The notes under the pieces are model-generated. The model was not told the origin of the DNA, made no database searches, and worked only from the letters and a program-made list of their open reading frames with translations. Position numbers and translations under genes: made by a program. 64,000 nucleotides of DNA from Pseudomonas sp. L5B5 (GTDB taxonomy: Bacteria; Pseudomonadota; Gammaproteobacteria; Pseudomonadales; Pseudomonadaceae). The DNA lies in NCBI RefSeq assembly GCF_020520285.1, contig NZ_CP084742.1, forward strand, positions 1,488,001 through 1,552,000, read 5' to 3'. Of this stretch, positions 44,323 through 53,545 are shown piece by piece (position 1 is the first letter of the stretch; each line of letters starts with the position of its first letter).

Positions 44323-44398
44323 GCTGGGCCTCTGCGGGTCGATGCCTGTCCCACGACAGGCGATGGCTCGATGGTAGAGAGCCCCGGGGCACTGACGA

Positions 44399-44442
44399 AT
44401 GCATCGTTGGCAGGAGGGAGACTCGTCATTTGGTAGTAGGGC
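44399..44442 (-). promoter_or_regulatory. Tandem TTGG operator candidate upstream of exaC
   Basis: Two copies: TGCATCGTTGGCAGGAGGG (44399-44417) and CATTTGGTAGTAGGGC (44427-44442). TTGG cores are 23 bp apart, the nearer one 85 bp from the exaC start. CCCCGGGGCAC lies beside the near copy, as it does upstream of nosP. Confidence 0.6.
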
Positions 44443-44499
44443 CGCAGAGTGCCAGGAGCTGAGCTGCAAGCTTCAAGTCGGGAGGCTGACCAGACAAAT

Positions 44500-44644
44500 G
44501 TGGCGAGGGAGCTTGCTCCCGCTCCGGGGCGCAGCCCCGGCAAGACCTGAGACCACGGTCTGCCTGATGCAACCCGCTAAGCGGATTCTCGTCGGCAAGA
44601 ATCAGAACATCGACCTCCCCCACGGGAGCAAGCTCCCTCGCCAC
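44500..44644. repeat. REPIN-like inverted pair (GTGGCGAGGGAGCTTGCTCC family)
   Basis: GTGGCGAGGGAGCTTGCTCC at 44500 faces its complement GGGAGCAAGCTCCCTCGCCA ending at 44643. The spacer holds a second short hairpin (CCGGGGCGCAGCCCCGG). It fills the gap between the metallohydrolase and exaC genes. It is the same family as the hairpin at 49015 and the array at 58115. Confidence 0.82.
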
Positions 44645-44669
44645 AAGGGCGGTTCCCGGCGCTGGTGTC

Positions 44670-45617
<948 letters not shown>

Positions 45618-45632
45618 GCTTTGCTCCTGGGC

Positions 45633-46397
45633 TCAGGGAATGGTCGCTTCGAACTGATTGCCGTTGTTGTCCCGCAGTAGCAGGCGGGTCTGCCCGGGGG
45701 CCTGGAGGTCGAACCCCAGGCTGGGGTTTTCGCTGACCGCCGGGTACAGCTCCAGGTGCGCCAGCACGCGATGGTCGGCGTCCAGCAGTTGCGCCTGGTT
45801 GAGGAAGAATTCAGGAATGCCGTTGAGCAGGCCGTTGTCCATCGGGTGCGACACCTGCAGGCGCAAGCGGCTGGCGCCGCCCCGGGAATAGCGCGCGCCC
45901 AGCACCTGGCCGACGTGCTCTTCCCAGCCGGGCTGGCTGCGCACCACGCTGGGGGCGGTGCAGCCGCCGCCAGCGGCATCGATCAGGGCCGAGCCGACGT
46001 GCCACAGGCCATCGCGGGTCAGCACCGCGGCGCGCAGGGGCGTGGCCTGCTCGATGCGGATACGGATCGACAACCAGGGCTGCACCCCCGCGCCGGGGGC
46101 GAAATCGACGATCCGCGGCAGCGGGTTGAGCTCGGCCCAGGCGAGGATCTTCACCACTTCGCCGGCAAAGGCCCGGGCGTCGATTTCCAGCGGCACCTGG
46201 CGCGCATCCTCGGCGAACGGCGGCGCCAGCAGCTTGACCCGTTCATCGAAGACGAAGGGCGCGTCCGCCAGGATCTGCCGATGGTAGTAGGCCCACATCA
46301 CCGACGGCACCGGGTCAGGGCCGGGCTCGATGGGGGCCGCCAAGGCCAGTGGCGAACTCAGCAGCAGGCCGCCCAGGTACAGCACCCAGAGGCGCAT
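45633..46397 (-). CDS. Quinoprotein dehydrogenase-associated SoxYZ-like carrier
   Basis: A 254-residue secreted protein with a signal peptide (residues 1-20, ending LALAAP). It has a SoxY-like N-terminal domain and a SoxZ-like C-terminal domain: the GGGCTAPSV segment near residue 150 corresponds to the Cys-bearing arm of SoxY. Such fused carriers are found only beside PQQ alcohol dehydrogenases; what is bound to the Cys is unknown. The ATG at 46397 has GAGGAG about nine bases upstream and starts five bases after the cytochrome stop. It lies between pedF and the zinc metallohydrolase, its usual partners. Confidence 0.86.
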   Translation of the reverse strand: MRLWVLYLGGLLLSSPLALAAPIEPGPDPVPSVMWAYYHRQILADAPFVFDERVKLLAPPFAEDARQVPLEIDARAFAGEVVKILAWAELNPLPRIVDFAPGAGVQPWLSIRIRIEQATPLRAAVLTRDGLWHVGSALIDAAGGGCTAPSVVRSQPGWEEHVGQVLGARYSRGGASRLRLQVSHPMDNGLLNGIPEFFLNQAQLLDADHRVLAHLELYPAVSENPSLGFDLQAPGQTRLLLRDNNGNQFEATIP

Positions 46398-46402
46398 GGC
46401 CG

Positions 46403-46861
46403 TCACTCCTCGACGTGCACGCTGTCGAGGTAGCTGCGCACCGCCCACAAGGCTTCCTGGCTCAGGTAATCGGCCATCTTCGGCATGTACACCCGGCCAT
46501 CGCGCACCGCGCCGTGGCGTACCCGTTCGACGAACCATTCGTCCCCGGCGTCGCCGGCATCGAGCATGCGCAGGTCCGGGGCGATCCCTCCGGACTTGGC
46601 TTCCAGGCCATGGCAGGCGGCGCAGTTCTGGTTGTAGGCCGAGGCGCCGATTTCCACCGCCTTGGCCCGCTCGGGGCTGGCCCGGTAGGGGTTGACCGCG
46701 GCCCAGCCGTCGCCGTCCAGGGTCACCCCGGCGTCCTTGACCGGGGTCAGGCCCTTGGTTTCCACCGCCTGGGGCACTACGTTGCCGTGGGCCCATGCAC
46801 CGCTGTTCAACAGGCCGGCCAGCAGCCCGGCGGCCAGCCAGGCGTTGTGTTTTCTTATCAT
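46403..46861 (-). CDS. pedF: Cytochrome c-550 of quinoprotein alcohol oxidation (PedF/ExaB)
   Basis: A 152-residue periplasmic cytochrome c. The signal peptide ends at AWAHG (about residue 25), the heme-binding motif is CAACH (residues about 80-84), and a Met ligand is available in YMPKM. It accepts electrons from the ExaA ethanol dehydrogenase. Two in-frame ATGs exist; 46861 is chosen since GAGGG then sits at a proper distance, while 46867 leaves only one or two bases. It is divergent from exaA, and heads the unit with the SoxYZ-like carrier and the zinc metallohydrolase. Confidence 0.9.
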   Translation of the reverse strand: MIRKHNAWLAAGLLAGLLNSGAWAHGNVVPQAVETKGLTPVKDAGVTLDGDGWAAVNPYRASPERAKAVEIGASAYNQNCAACHGLEAKSGGIAPDLRMLDAGDAGDEWFVERVRHGAVRDGRVYMPKMADYLSQEALWAVRSYLDSVHVEE

Positions 46862-46941
46862 TGTCATGCCCTCAAGATTGCACGCGAGGCCTCTCGACAG
46901 AGGCCGTGGCGCCATCTTAGAAACAGCCTCCCGGGCAGCCG

Positions 46942-46985
46942 TATGCTGCTTTGGTGGCCGGGCCTTACTCCCTTGGTAGTAGGGC
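46942..46985 (-). promoter_or_regulatory. Tandem TTGG operator candidate upstream of pedF
   Basis: Two copies: TGCTGCTTTGGTGGCCGGGC (46945-46964) and TACTCCCTTGGTAGTAGGGC (46966-46985). TTGG cores are 22 bp apart and the nearer one is 90 bp from the pedF start. The outer copy contains a near-palindrome around CTTGGTAG. Confidence 0.6.
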
Positions 46986-47016
46986 TTGTGGTGCGGTTCT
47001 AAATCAGGTGCCGGCT

Positions 47017-47050
47017 GGGAATTTTTCCCGGCAAGCGCGGGACTTTTTCC
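47017..47050 (+). promoter_or_regulatory. Direct-repeat operator candidate upstream of exaA
   Basis: GGGAATTTTTCC (47017-47028) and GGGACTTTTTCC (47039-47050) match at 11 of 12 positions and are 22 bp apart, ending 64 bases before the exaA start codon. This differs in sequence from the TTGG sites of the other units but has the same two-turn spacing, so a separate response regulator is likely. Confidence 0.6.
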
Positions 47051-47114
47051 GTATCTCCAGGCCACGCCCCGGCACACCCTAGTCAGGCCAAAACCTCCAC
47101 TGGGAACTGCCACC

Positions 47115-49007
47115 ATGAGAATAAGAACGCTACCCACCCTTTCCCCGCTGACCCTGGCCATGCAGGCCTTTTTGCTCGCTGGCAGCCTGTCCCTGAGCGC
47201 CGGCGCCAGTGCCGCCACCACAGCCGCACCGAGCACCCGCAACGTTACCTGGGAAGACATCGCCAACGACCACCTGACCACCAAGGACGTGCTGCAGTAC
47301 GGCATGGGCACCAACGCCCAGCGCTGGAGCCCGCTGGCCCAGGTCAACGACCAGAACGTGTTCAAGCTGACCCCCGCCTGGTCCTATTCCTTCGGCGACG
47401 AGAAGCAGCGCGGCCAGGAATCCCAGGCCATCGTCAGCGACGGCGTGGTCTACGTCACCGGCTCCTACTCGCGGGTGTTCGCCCTCGACGCCAAGACCGG
47501 CAAACGCCTGTGGACCTACAACCACCGCCTGCCGGACAACATTCGCCCGTGCTGCGACGTGGTCAACCGTGGCGCGGCGATCTACGGCGACAAGATCTAC
47601 TTCGGCACCCTCGACGCCCGGGTCATCGCCCTGGACAAGAACACCGGCAAGGTGGTGTGGAACAAGAAGTTCGGCGACCACAGCGCCGGCTACACCATGA
47701 CCGGCGCCCCGGTGCTGATCAAGGACAAGACCAGCGGCAAGGTGCTGCTGATCCACGGCAGCTCCGGCGATGAATTCGGCGTGGTCGGCCAGCTGTTCGC
47801 CCGCGACCCGGACACCGGTGAAGAGGTGTGGATGCGGCCCTTCGTCGAAGGCCACATGGGCCGCCTGAACGGCAAGGACAGCACCCCCACCGGCGACGTC
47901 AAGGCGCCGTCCTGGCCCGACGACAAGACCACCGAGACCGGCAAGGTCGAGGCCTGGAGCCATGGCGGCGGCGCCCCTTGGCAGAGCGCCAGCTTTGACC
48001 CTGAGACCAACACCATCATCGTCGGCGCCGGCAACCCCGGCCCCTGGAACACCTGGGCGCGCACCGCCAAGGACGGCAACCCCCACGACTACGACAGCCT
48101 GTACACCTCGGGCCAGGTCGGCGTCGACCCGAGCACCGGCGAAGTGAAATGGTTCTACCAGCACACCCCGAACGATGCCTGGGACTTCTCCGGCAACAAC
48201 GAGCTGGTGCTGTTCGACTACAAGGGCAAGGACGGCAAGGTGGTCAAGGCCACCGGCCACGCCGACCGCAACGGTTTCTTCTACGTGGTGGACCGCAACA
48301 ACGGCAAATTGCAGAACGCCTTCCCCTTCGTCGACAACATCACCTGGGCCAGCCACATCGACCTGAAGACCGGGCGCCCGGTGGAAAACCCCGGCCAGCG
48401 TCCGGCCAAGCCGCTGCCCGGTGAAACCAAGGGCAAGCCGGTGGAAGTCTCGCCGCCGTTCCTGGGCGGCAAGAACTGGAACCCCATGGCCTACAGCCAG
48501 GACACCGGTCTGTTCTACATCCCTGGCAACCAGTGGAAGGAGGAGTACTGGACCGAGGAAGTGAACTACAAGAAAGGCTCGGCCTACCTGGGGATGGGCT
48601 TTCGAATCAAGCGCATGTACGACGACCACGTCGGCACCCTGCGGGCCATGGACCCCGCCACCGGCAAGCTGGTCTGGGAGCACAAGGAACAGCTGCCGCT
48701 GTGGGCCGGGGTCTTGGCCACCAAGGGCAACCTGGTGTTCACCGGCACCGGCGACGGTTTCTTCAAGGCCTTCGACGCCAAGACCGGCAAGGAGCTGTGG
48801 AAATTCCAGACCGGCAGCGGCATCGTCTCGCCGCCCATCACCTGGGAGCAGGATGGCGAGCAGTACATCGGCGTGACCGTGGGTTACGGCGGCGCCGTGC
48901 CGCTATGGGGCGGTGACATGGCCGAGTTGACCAAGCCGGTGGCCCAGGGCGGCTCGTTCTGGGTATTCAAGATACCCAGCTGGGACAGCAAGACCGCCCA
49001 GCGCTGA
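47115..49007 (+). CDS. exaA: PQQ-dependent ethanol dehydrogenase (quinoprotein)
   Basis: A 630-residue periplasmic eight-bladed propeller enzyme that oxidises ethanol and other alcohols with PQQ. The signal peptide ends near residue 34 (GASAATT). The vicinal disulfide next to PQQ is Cys146-Cys147, the GNPGPWN segment supplies a metal ligand, and the catalytic Asp357 is in WDFSG. The residue two places after it is Ser359; lanthanide-dependent enzymes have Asp there, so this is the calcium-dependent (PedE/ExaA) type. The ATG at 47115 fits the signal peptide. It is divergent from pedF and followed by a REP hairpin. Confidence 0.95.
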   Translation: MRIRTLPTLSPLTLAMQAFLLAGSLSLSAGASAATTAAPSTRNVTWEDIANDHLTTKDVLQYGMGTNAQRWSPLAQVNDQNVFKLTPAWSYSFGDEKQRGQESQAIVSDGVVYVTGSYSRVFALDAKTGKRLWTYNHRLPDNIRPCCDVVNRGAAIYGDKIYFGTLDARVIALDKNTGKVVWNKKFGDHSAGYTMTGAPVLIKDKTSGKVLLIHGSSGDEFGVVGQLFARDPDTGEEVWMRPFVEGHMGRLNGKDSTPTGDVKAPSWPDDKTTETGKVEAWSHGGGAPWQSASFDPETNTIIVGAGNPGPWNTWARTAKDGNPHDYDSLYTSGQVGVDPSTGEVKWFYQHTPNDAWDFSGNNELVLFDYKGKDGKVVKATGHADRNGFFYVVDRNNGKLQNAFPFVDNITWASHIDLKTGRPVENPGQRPAKPLPGETKGKPVEVSPPFLGGKNWNPMAYSQDTGLFYIPGNQWKEEYWTEEVNYKKGSAYLGMGFRIKRMYDDHVGTLRAMDPATGKLVWEHKEQLPLWAGVLATKGNLVFTGTGDGFFKAFDAKTGKELWKFQTGSGIVSPPITWEQDGEQYIGVTVGYGGAVPLWGGDMAELTKPVAQGGSFWVFKIPSWDSKTAQR

Positions 49008-49014
49008 TCGACCT

Positions 49015-49042
49015 GTGGCGAGGGAGCTTGCTCCCTCGCCAC
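49015..49042. repeat. Perfect REP hairpin after exaA
   Basis: GTGGCGAGGGAG and CTCCCTCGCCAC are perfect 12-bp complements around CTTG. It lies eight bases after the exaA stop and 32 before the next gene, so it may protect the abundant exaA mRNA from 3' decay and lower expression of the pentapeptide gene. Confidence 0.88.
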
Positions 49043-49074
49043 ACCCGCCTTCACTGCTTCCGGAGAACCGCCCC

Positions 49075-49734
49075 ATGAACTACCTGCCCCTTGCTCTACT
49101 GCTGACCCTCTCCCCCGCCTTCGCAATGAACGTCGACGACGACGGCAACGACGTACCGCTGACCGTCAACGGCTGCGTGATTGCCGAATCCAGCCAGTGC
49201 CCCGGGGCCAACCTGCGGGGCGCCAACCTGGCCAACCAGGACCTGCGCAAGATGAACCTGGCCGGCGCCGATCTGCGCGATGCAGACCTGCGTCACGCCC
49301 AACTGGACCTGGCCAACCTGGAAAAAGCCCGCCTGCAAGGCGCCAACCTGACCCGCGCCAGCCTGCAGCAAAGCAACCTGCGGTTGGCGGACTTTACCGA
49401 CGCCAAGCTGGTGGCGATCCAGGGCTGGGGCCTGTTTGCCCAGGGCGCGCAGTTCGCCAACGCCAACCTCAACGGCGCCTACCTGCAATTTGCCCGCTTG
49501 TCCGGGGCCAAGCTGCACCAGGCCAACCTGCAAGCGGCGGACCTGGAGATGACCTGGTTGAGCAAGGCGGATCTGCAGGGGGCTGACCTGAGTGATGCCA
49601 ATCTGCAGGAAGCGAAGTTTGGCGAGAGCAATCTGCAGGGGGCCGATCTGCGCGGGGCGCGGCAGCATTATGGGAACTTTCAGGATGCCAATATGGAGGG
49701 GTGCATGGGGTGTCCTCGGACGTGGGATAAGTAG
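49075..49734 (+). CDS. Secreted pentapeptide-repeat protein
   Basis: A 219-residue protein with a signal peptide (residues 1-17, ending PAFAM). From about residue 45 to 205 it is built of A(D/N)LxX pentapeptides, which form a square right-handed beta-helix. A break with GWGLFAQ lies near residue 120. A pentapeptide gene at this place, downstream of the ethanol dehydrogenase gene, is also known in other pseudomonads; its role is unknown. CGGAG lies about nine bases before the ATG. There are two Cys pairs near the two ends (Cys35/Cys43 and the CMGC near 211), possibly disulfides. Confidence 0.87.
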   Translation: MNYLPLALLLTLSPAFAMNVDDDGNDVPLTVNGCVIAESSQCPGANLRGANLANQDLRKMNLAGADLRDADLRHAQLDLANLEKARLQGANLTRASLQQSNLRLADFTDAKLVAIQGWGLFAQGAQFANANLNGAYLQFARLSGAKLHQANLQAADLEMTWLSKADLQGADLSDANLQEAKFGESNLQGADLRGARQHYGNFQDANMEGCMGCPRTWDK

Positions 49735-49738
49735 GGGG

Positions 49739-50630
49739 TGAGTGCGTATCCGGTGTGGCGGTAGCGGCCACTTGTGGCTGAGGGATTGAGTACATATCCG
49801 TTGCTGCGGTTACGGCGGCTGGCGGTTTCGCTCTTACAGCGACTCACTTTTGAAGAGCGCAAAAGTAAGCAAAACGCTTCTGCCCCTCCACTCGGTGCCT
49901 CGCCTAGGCTCGGCATGCCCTCACTCCGGCATTGATCCGTGGGCCGCCGCCACAGGCCATCCATGGCCTGTGGGCGGCTAACCCGGCATCCCTGCCGGGT
50001 TACCCACGGCTCAATGCCTGCGTTCGGCCATCGTGTCTAAGGGGGCAGGCAGATCAAGATCAAAATCTGACGGCGGCCTGCGGCCGGCCTGAAGATGCGG
50101 CCGTGTGTACCGCCACGTAGGAGCTGGCTTGCCAGCGAAGGCGTCGGCCCAGGCGATGCATGACTTAACGGCCTCTTCGCCGGCAAGCCGGCTCCTGCGA
50201 AGAGCGCGTAAACGCGCTTGGCTTTTGCTTTTGCTTTTGATCTGGATCTTGATCTTGATCTTCAAGCCCCTTCCCAGCAGGCCGAGCGCAGGCGTTGCGT
50301 AGGGGGCAGCTCGGCAAGGATGCCGAGCTAGCCGCCCCAGGCCATGGATGGCCTGTGGCGGCGTGCCCCCGGAGCAATGCCGGAGCGAGGGCACCCCGAG
50401 CCTAGGCGAGGGGCCGTATGGAGGGGCAAGACCTTTTGGTTCCTTTTGTGTCGACTGACAAAAGGGACTCGCCGTAAGGGCGAAACCCTAAGTGGCCATG
50501 ACCGCAGCAATGGATATGTACTCAACCCCTCGCCGTAAAGACGAAACCATAAGCCGCCATGACCGCAGCAACGGATATGTACTCAGTCTCTCAGCCACAA
50601 GCGGCCGTTACCGCAGAAATGGATAGGTAC
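49739..50630. repeat. Long imperfect inverted-repeat element filling a 914-base gap
   Basis: The left half (49739-50045) and the reverse complement of the right half (50275-50630) match over most of their length. For example, GAGTACATATCCGTTGCTGC at 49788 is matched by the complement ending at 50585, and the CTCGCCTAGGCTCGG and CACAGGCCATCCATGGCCTG blocks also match. The right half carries an extra partial copy (GAGTACATATCC occurs twice). The middle holds a different REP pair (GTAGGAGCTGGCTTGCCAGC at 50118 and its partner near 50197) and hexamer runs (GCTTTT and GATCTT, 50222-50265). No open frame in it looks coding and no transposase is present. Confidence 0.8.
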
Positions 50631-50648
50631 CCCCCCAAAAAAACAAAC

Positions 50649-51287
50649 TCACCCCGCCACCCTGACCACCCCCATATCAATCCCCAAATGCACCAACTCC
50701 CCATGGGAACTGACCTGCAACTTGCTCTTGAGCAGAGTCAGGTGGTTGGACACGGTCTTGGCGCTGATGCACAGCTGCTCGGCAATCAGTCGCGCCGGAG
50801 TGCCCCGGGCCAGCATCACAAAGATCTCCAGCTCACGCTGGGTCATGCTCTGCAAGCGCGGGTCGCTGGCGTTCGCCTGGGGGGTGCAGGCCAGTTGGGT
50901 GGCCAAGGGTTGCTCGATGTACGCATGCCCGGCCAGCACCCGGTGCACCGCCTCGATCAGCACCTGGGGCGCCGAGTTCTTGGTCAGGTAGCCCGAGGCT
51001 CCTGCCTCCAGGGCCTGGCGCACCAGCGGCAGTTCGTCGTGCATGCTGAAAAACAGCACCCGCAACTGCGGCAAACGCTGGCGCAAGCGCCGAGTCGTCT
51101 CCAAACCGCTGATACCCGGCAAGGCAAAATCCATGATCACCAGTTGCGGCACGTCTTCCAGCACCCGGGCCAGGGCTTCTTCACCATTGGCTGCTTCACG
51201 CACCTGCATGGTCGGCAACACCGCCTGCAACAGGCTGGCGTAACCCTGACGGACCACCGCGTGGTCATCCACCAACAAGATATTCAT
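50649..51287 (-). CDS. LuxR-type response regulator, PedR2/ExaE-like
   Basis: A 212-residue response regulator. The receiver domain covers residues 1-120, with the phospho-Asp in LVIMDFALPG and Lys in LTKNSAP. The LuxR helix-turn-helix is at about 145-205 (LIAEQLCISAKTVSNHLTLL). It overlaps the sensor kinase stop by one base, so the pair is translated together. By position (exaA, pentapeptide gene, regulator, kinase) it corresponds to PedR2 of P. putida and ExaE of P. aeruginosa, which activate the quinoprotein dehydrogenase genes. The direct repeats before exaA are a possible target. Confidence 0.88.
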   Translation of the reverse strand: MNILLVDDHAVVRQGYASLLQAVLPTMQVREAANGEEALARVLEDVPQLVIMDFALPGISGLETTRRLRQRLPQLRVLFFSMHDELPLVRQALEAGASGYLTKNSAPQVLIEAVHRVLAGHAYIEQPLATQLACTPQANASDPRLQSMTQRELEIFVMLARGTPARLIAEQLCISAKTVSNHLTLLKSKLQVSSHGELVHLGIDMGVVRVAG

Positions 51288-52546
51288 CAGGCCTCCAGGG
51301 GAATATTCAGAGCCAGCGCCCAGCCGGCGCCGGGGCAGTTGATGATGCGCAGTTCACCGCCCAGGCTGCGGGCCCTTTCGGCCATGGAGTGCAGGCCGAC
51401 ACCCGCACGCCGGACCTGGGGTGCACCGCGACCGTTATCGCGGATCAGCAGGCGCAGCCCTGGGCCGCTTCGTTGCAGGCGCACCCGCACCTGACTGGCG
51501 CCGGCGTGCCGGGCGACGTTGGTCAGGGCTTCCTGCAACAGGCGATAGAGGTGGGTGTTGCTCGCCCCCGACAATGCCGGCAGGCGCTCGCCAACCCGCA
51601 GCCGGCATTCAATCCCCTGGCGCGCTTGCCACTGTTGCACCAGCAACCCCAGGGCTTCGGCCAGGGGCAGATGGCCCAGCACCACCGGGTACAGGTCCTG
51701 GACCATGGCGCGAAAACCCTGTTGCAGGTGCTCGCAGTTGAGCTCCAGGGATTGGGCGGTGCTGGCCGCCAGCGCCGGCTGGTCCACCACCAGGCGCAGC
51801 AGGCAGGCCTGGGCGCGAATGCCGGCCAGGTACTGGCCAAGGTCGTCGTGCAAGGTCTGCGCCAGGTGGTTGCGCTCTTGCTCCTGCACCGCCAGCAGGG
51901 TCTGGGTCAGTTGCTGGTTGTCGCAATGGGCCTGCTCCAGGGCGCTGGCCATGCGGTTGAAATGTTCAGCCAGTTGTCGGGTTTCCGGCAGCGCGCCGCT
52001 GCGCAGGCGCACCACCATCTGGCCGTCGGACACCTGGCCCAGAGCACGCAGCACTTCATCGAGCCAGGCCCGGCCACGGCGCACCGCCCAACCGATGCTC
52101 AGCAAGCTGAGCAGCAGCGCCAGCGCGCACAGGCCAAACCATTGCTGCAAGGCCTGGCGCACTTCCCCCAGTTCGGCGGCGGCATTCACCGCGATCAGCA
52201 CGCGCCGGCCATCATTGAGTTGAAGCAGCCGGGCACTGGGTGGGCTGTCACCCAGCAACAGGCGCTCCAGCCAGCCATCGGCAGCAATGATACCGAGCGG
52301 CGCCGGGTCTTCATCCGGAGCCAGCCAGTGCACCCGCACATGCCGCAGGCTGCGGGTCAGTTCTGGTTGCAGGCTGGCAGGCTGCCGTTCGGCGCTATCC
52401 CCCAGGTACTGCACCAGGGCCTCGGCGGATTGCACTTCGCGCTCCACATCGTCCGCCGCCTGGCGCAGCAACAGCCCGGCACAGGCCAGGGTCAGCAGCG
52501 CAAAACAGGCAGTAACCCACAGGTTGATCCGCCACAGGGCCGACAT
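51287..52546 (-). CDS. Membrane sensor histidine kinase, PedS2-like
   Basis: A 419-residue kinase with two membrane segments (about 9-28 and 138-160) enclosing a periplasmic domain of about 110 residues, then HAMP (about 160-215), a HisKA_3 dimerisation domain with the His in AQTLHDDLGQYLAG, and an HATPase domain (NVARHAGAS, DNGRGAP, GLHSMAERA). This is the NarX/DegS class that pairs with LuxR-type regulators. In P. putida the matching PedS2 senses lanthanides from the periplasm; whether this one does is unknown, and no lanthanide-type dehydrogenase is in the window. It is preceded at two bases by a small-protein gene. Confidence 0.86.
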   Translation of the reverse strand: MSALWRINLWVTACFALLTLACAGLLLRQAADDVEREVQSAEALVQYLGDSAERQPASLQPELTRSLRHVRVHWLAPDEDPAPLGIIAADGWLERLLLGDSPPSARLLQLNDGRRVLIAVNAAAELGEVRQALQQWFGLCALALLLSLLSIGWAVRRGRAWLDEVLRALGQVSDGQMVVRLRSGALPETRQLAEHFNRMASALEQAHCDNQQLTQTLLAVQEQERNHLAQTLHDDLGQYLAGIRAQACLLRLVVDQPALAASTAQSLELNCEHLQQGFRAMVQDLYPVVLGHLPLAEALGLLVQQWQARQGIECRLRVGERLPALSGASNTHLYRLLQEALTNVARHAGASQVRVRLQRSGPGLRLLIRDNGRGAPQVRRAGVGLHSMAERARSLGGELRIINCPGAGWALALNIPLEA

Positions 52547-52548
52547 GC

Positions 52549-52671
52549 CTAGCGCCCCAGCGCCGCCGGCTGGCTCGCCGCCGGTGCCGGCCGTGAGCCG
52601 TGCAGGCGATCGACGCCGATCAGGCTGAGGATCAGCAGCAACGGCAAGAGCAGCACTTTCAGGATGCGCAT
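52549..52671 (-). CDS. Small membrane or secreted protein (40 residues) leading the sensor-kinase operon
   Basis: A 40-codon gene: a basic start (MRILK), a hydrophobic stretch of 15 (LLLPLLLILSLIGV), then a Pro/Ala-rich tail. GGAGG stands eight bases before the ATG, an excellent ribosome site. Its stop is two bases from the kinase start, so translation is coupled. A TTGG-type operator candidate lies 74 bases upstream of its ATG, so the operon promoter seems to serve this gene first. It could be a small partner or signal peptide-bearing regulator of the kinase. I know of no named family. Confidence 0.7.
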   Translation of the reverse strand: MRILKVLLLPLLLILSLIGVDRLHGSRPAPAASQPAALGR

Positions 52672-52734
52672 GGGGAGGTCCTCCGGGTGGCCATGGCCGC
52701 TGCAGCCCATGCTAAGGCCAGCGCAAGAGTGCCG

Positions 52735-52775
52735 GCCTACTACCTTGGTACTGCTGCCCCGCTACTTTCTGCATA
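52735..52775 (-). promoter_or_regulatory. TTGG operator candidate upstream of the small protein/kinase operon
   Basis: CCTACTACCTTGGTACTGC (52737-52755) has its TTGG core 74 bp from the small-protein start. A degenerate second copy, GCTACTTTCTGCAT (52761-52774), lies at the expected 22-bp offset. A further similar sequence, CTACGACTTTGGTACTGC, is at 52856-52873, before the CXXCW gene. Confidence 0.5.
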
Positions 52776-52952
52776 GCCGGCGAACACTCGCGTCAGGCAG
52801 CCGCCGCAAAGCCCCCATCTCCCCTTGGCAAACACCCTCTTGGCGGCATGGTTTTCTACGACTTTGGTACTGCTTTTGCTGTCGATGGTCGCATTCACAA
52901 ATGCTCCTGCCCTGGCATGTAATGGGCCTATAACAAAAAGGATCGAAGCCTT

Positions 52953-53495
52953 ATGCCCCGTGCCTTAGAGACCCTGGCCGCACTGCTCATGAGCCTGGTG
53001 CTGGGCTGCGCCCAGGCCGCTGACCCGTTGTTTTCCGCCGAGGGTTATCGCACCAGCCTCTATCGCAGCCCGACCCCGCTGCACATCGAGGCAGCGCAGA
53101 TCGTCGACACCCAGGCCCTGCAACGCCTGCTGCAAGCGCGCCCGGCACCGCTGCTGATCGACGTCTATCGCCGCCAATGGCTGCAAGGCCGGTTCATCGA
53201 CAGCGAACCCCACGCCAACCTGCCCGGCAGCCACTGGCTGGCCAATACCGGCGACGGCGAACTGACGCCCCAGTGGCAGGCGTACTTCAACCAGCAGCTG
53301 CAACACCTGAGCCAGGGCGACTGGCAACGGCCGCTGGTGTTCTATTGCCGCGCCGATTGCTGGCTGAGCTGGAACGCGGTAAAACGCGCCGCAGCCCTGG
53401 GCTATAAAAATATCTACTGGTACCGCGATGGCCTGGATGCCTGGGAAGCCGCCGGGTTGCCCCTGGTGGCGGCCCAGCCCGAACCCCTGCCCTGA
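52953..53495 (+). CDS. PQQ-dependent catabolism-associated CXXCW protein (rhodanese-like)
   Basis: A 180-residue secreted protein with a signal peptide (about 1-22, ending AQAAD) and a rhodanese-like fold. The motif that names the family is CRADCW near residue 131. It lies at the place of the active-site loop of rhodaneses, with Cys in a disulfide-capable pair. The family occurs beside PQQ-dependent alcohol catabolism genes and its function is unknown. It is 50 bases upstream of erbR and probably co-transcribed. The 281-base gap upstream holds divergent promoters and TTGG-type sites. Confidence 0.87.
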   Translation: MPRALETLAALLMSLVLGCAQAADPLFSAEGYRTSLYRSPTPLHIEAAQIVDTQALQRLLQARPAPLLIDVYRRQWLQGRFIDSEPHANLPGSHWLANTGDGELTPQWQAYFNQQLQHLSQGDWQRPLVFYCRADCWLSWNAVKRAAALGYKNIYWYRDGLDAWEAAGLPLVAAQPEPLP

Positions 53496-53545
53496 CCCTG
53501 CCTGGCTCAAGTGCCCCCATAACCACAATAACGAGGTGAAAGGCC

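Noticed and set aside
49739..50630. Possible insertion sequence
   Set aside because: It has inverted halves but no transposase frame and no visible target duplication; it is listed as a repeat element.
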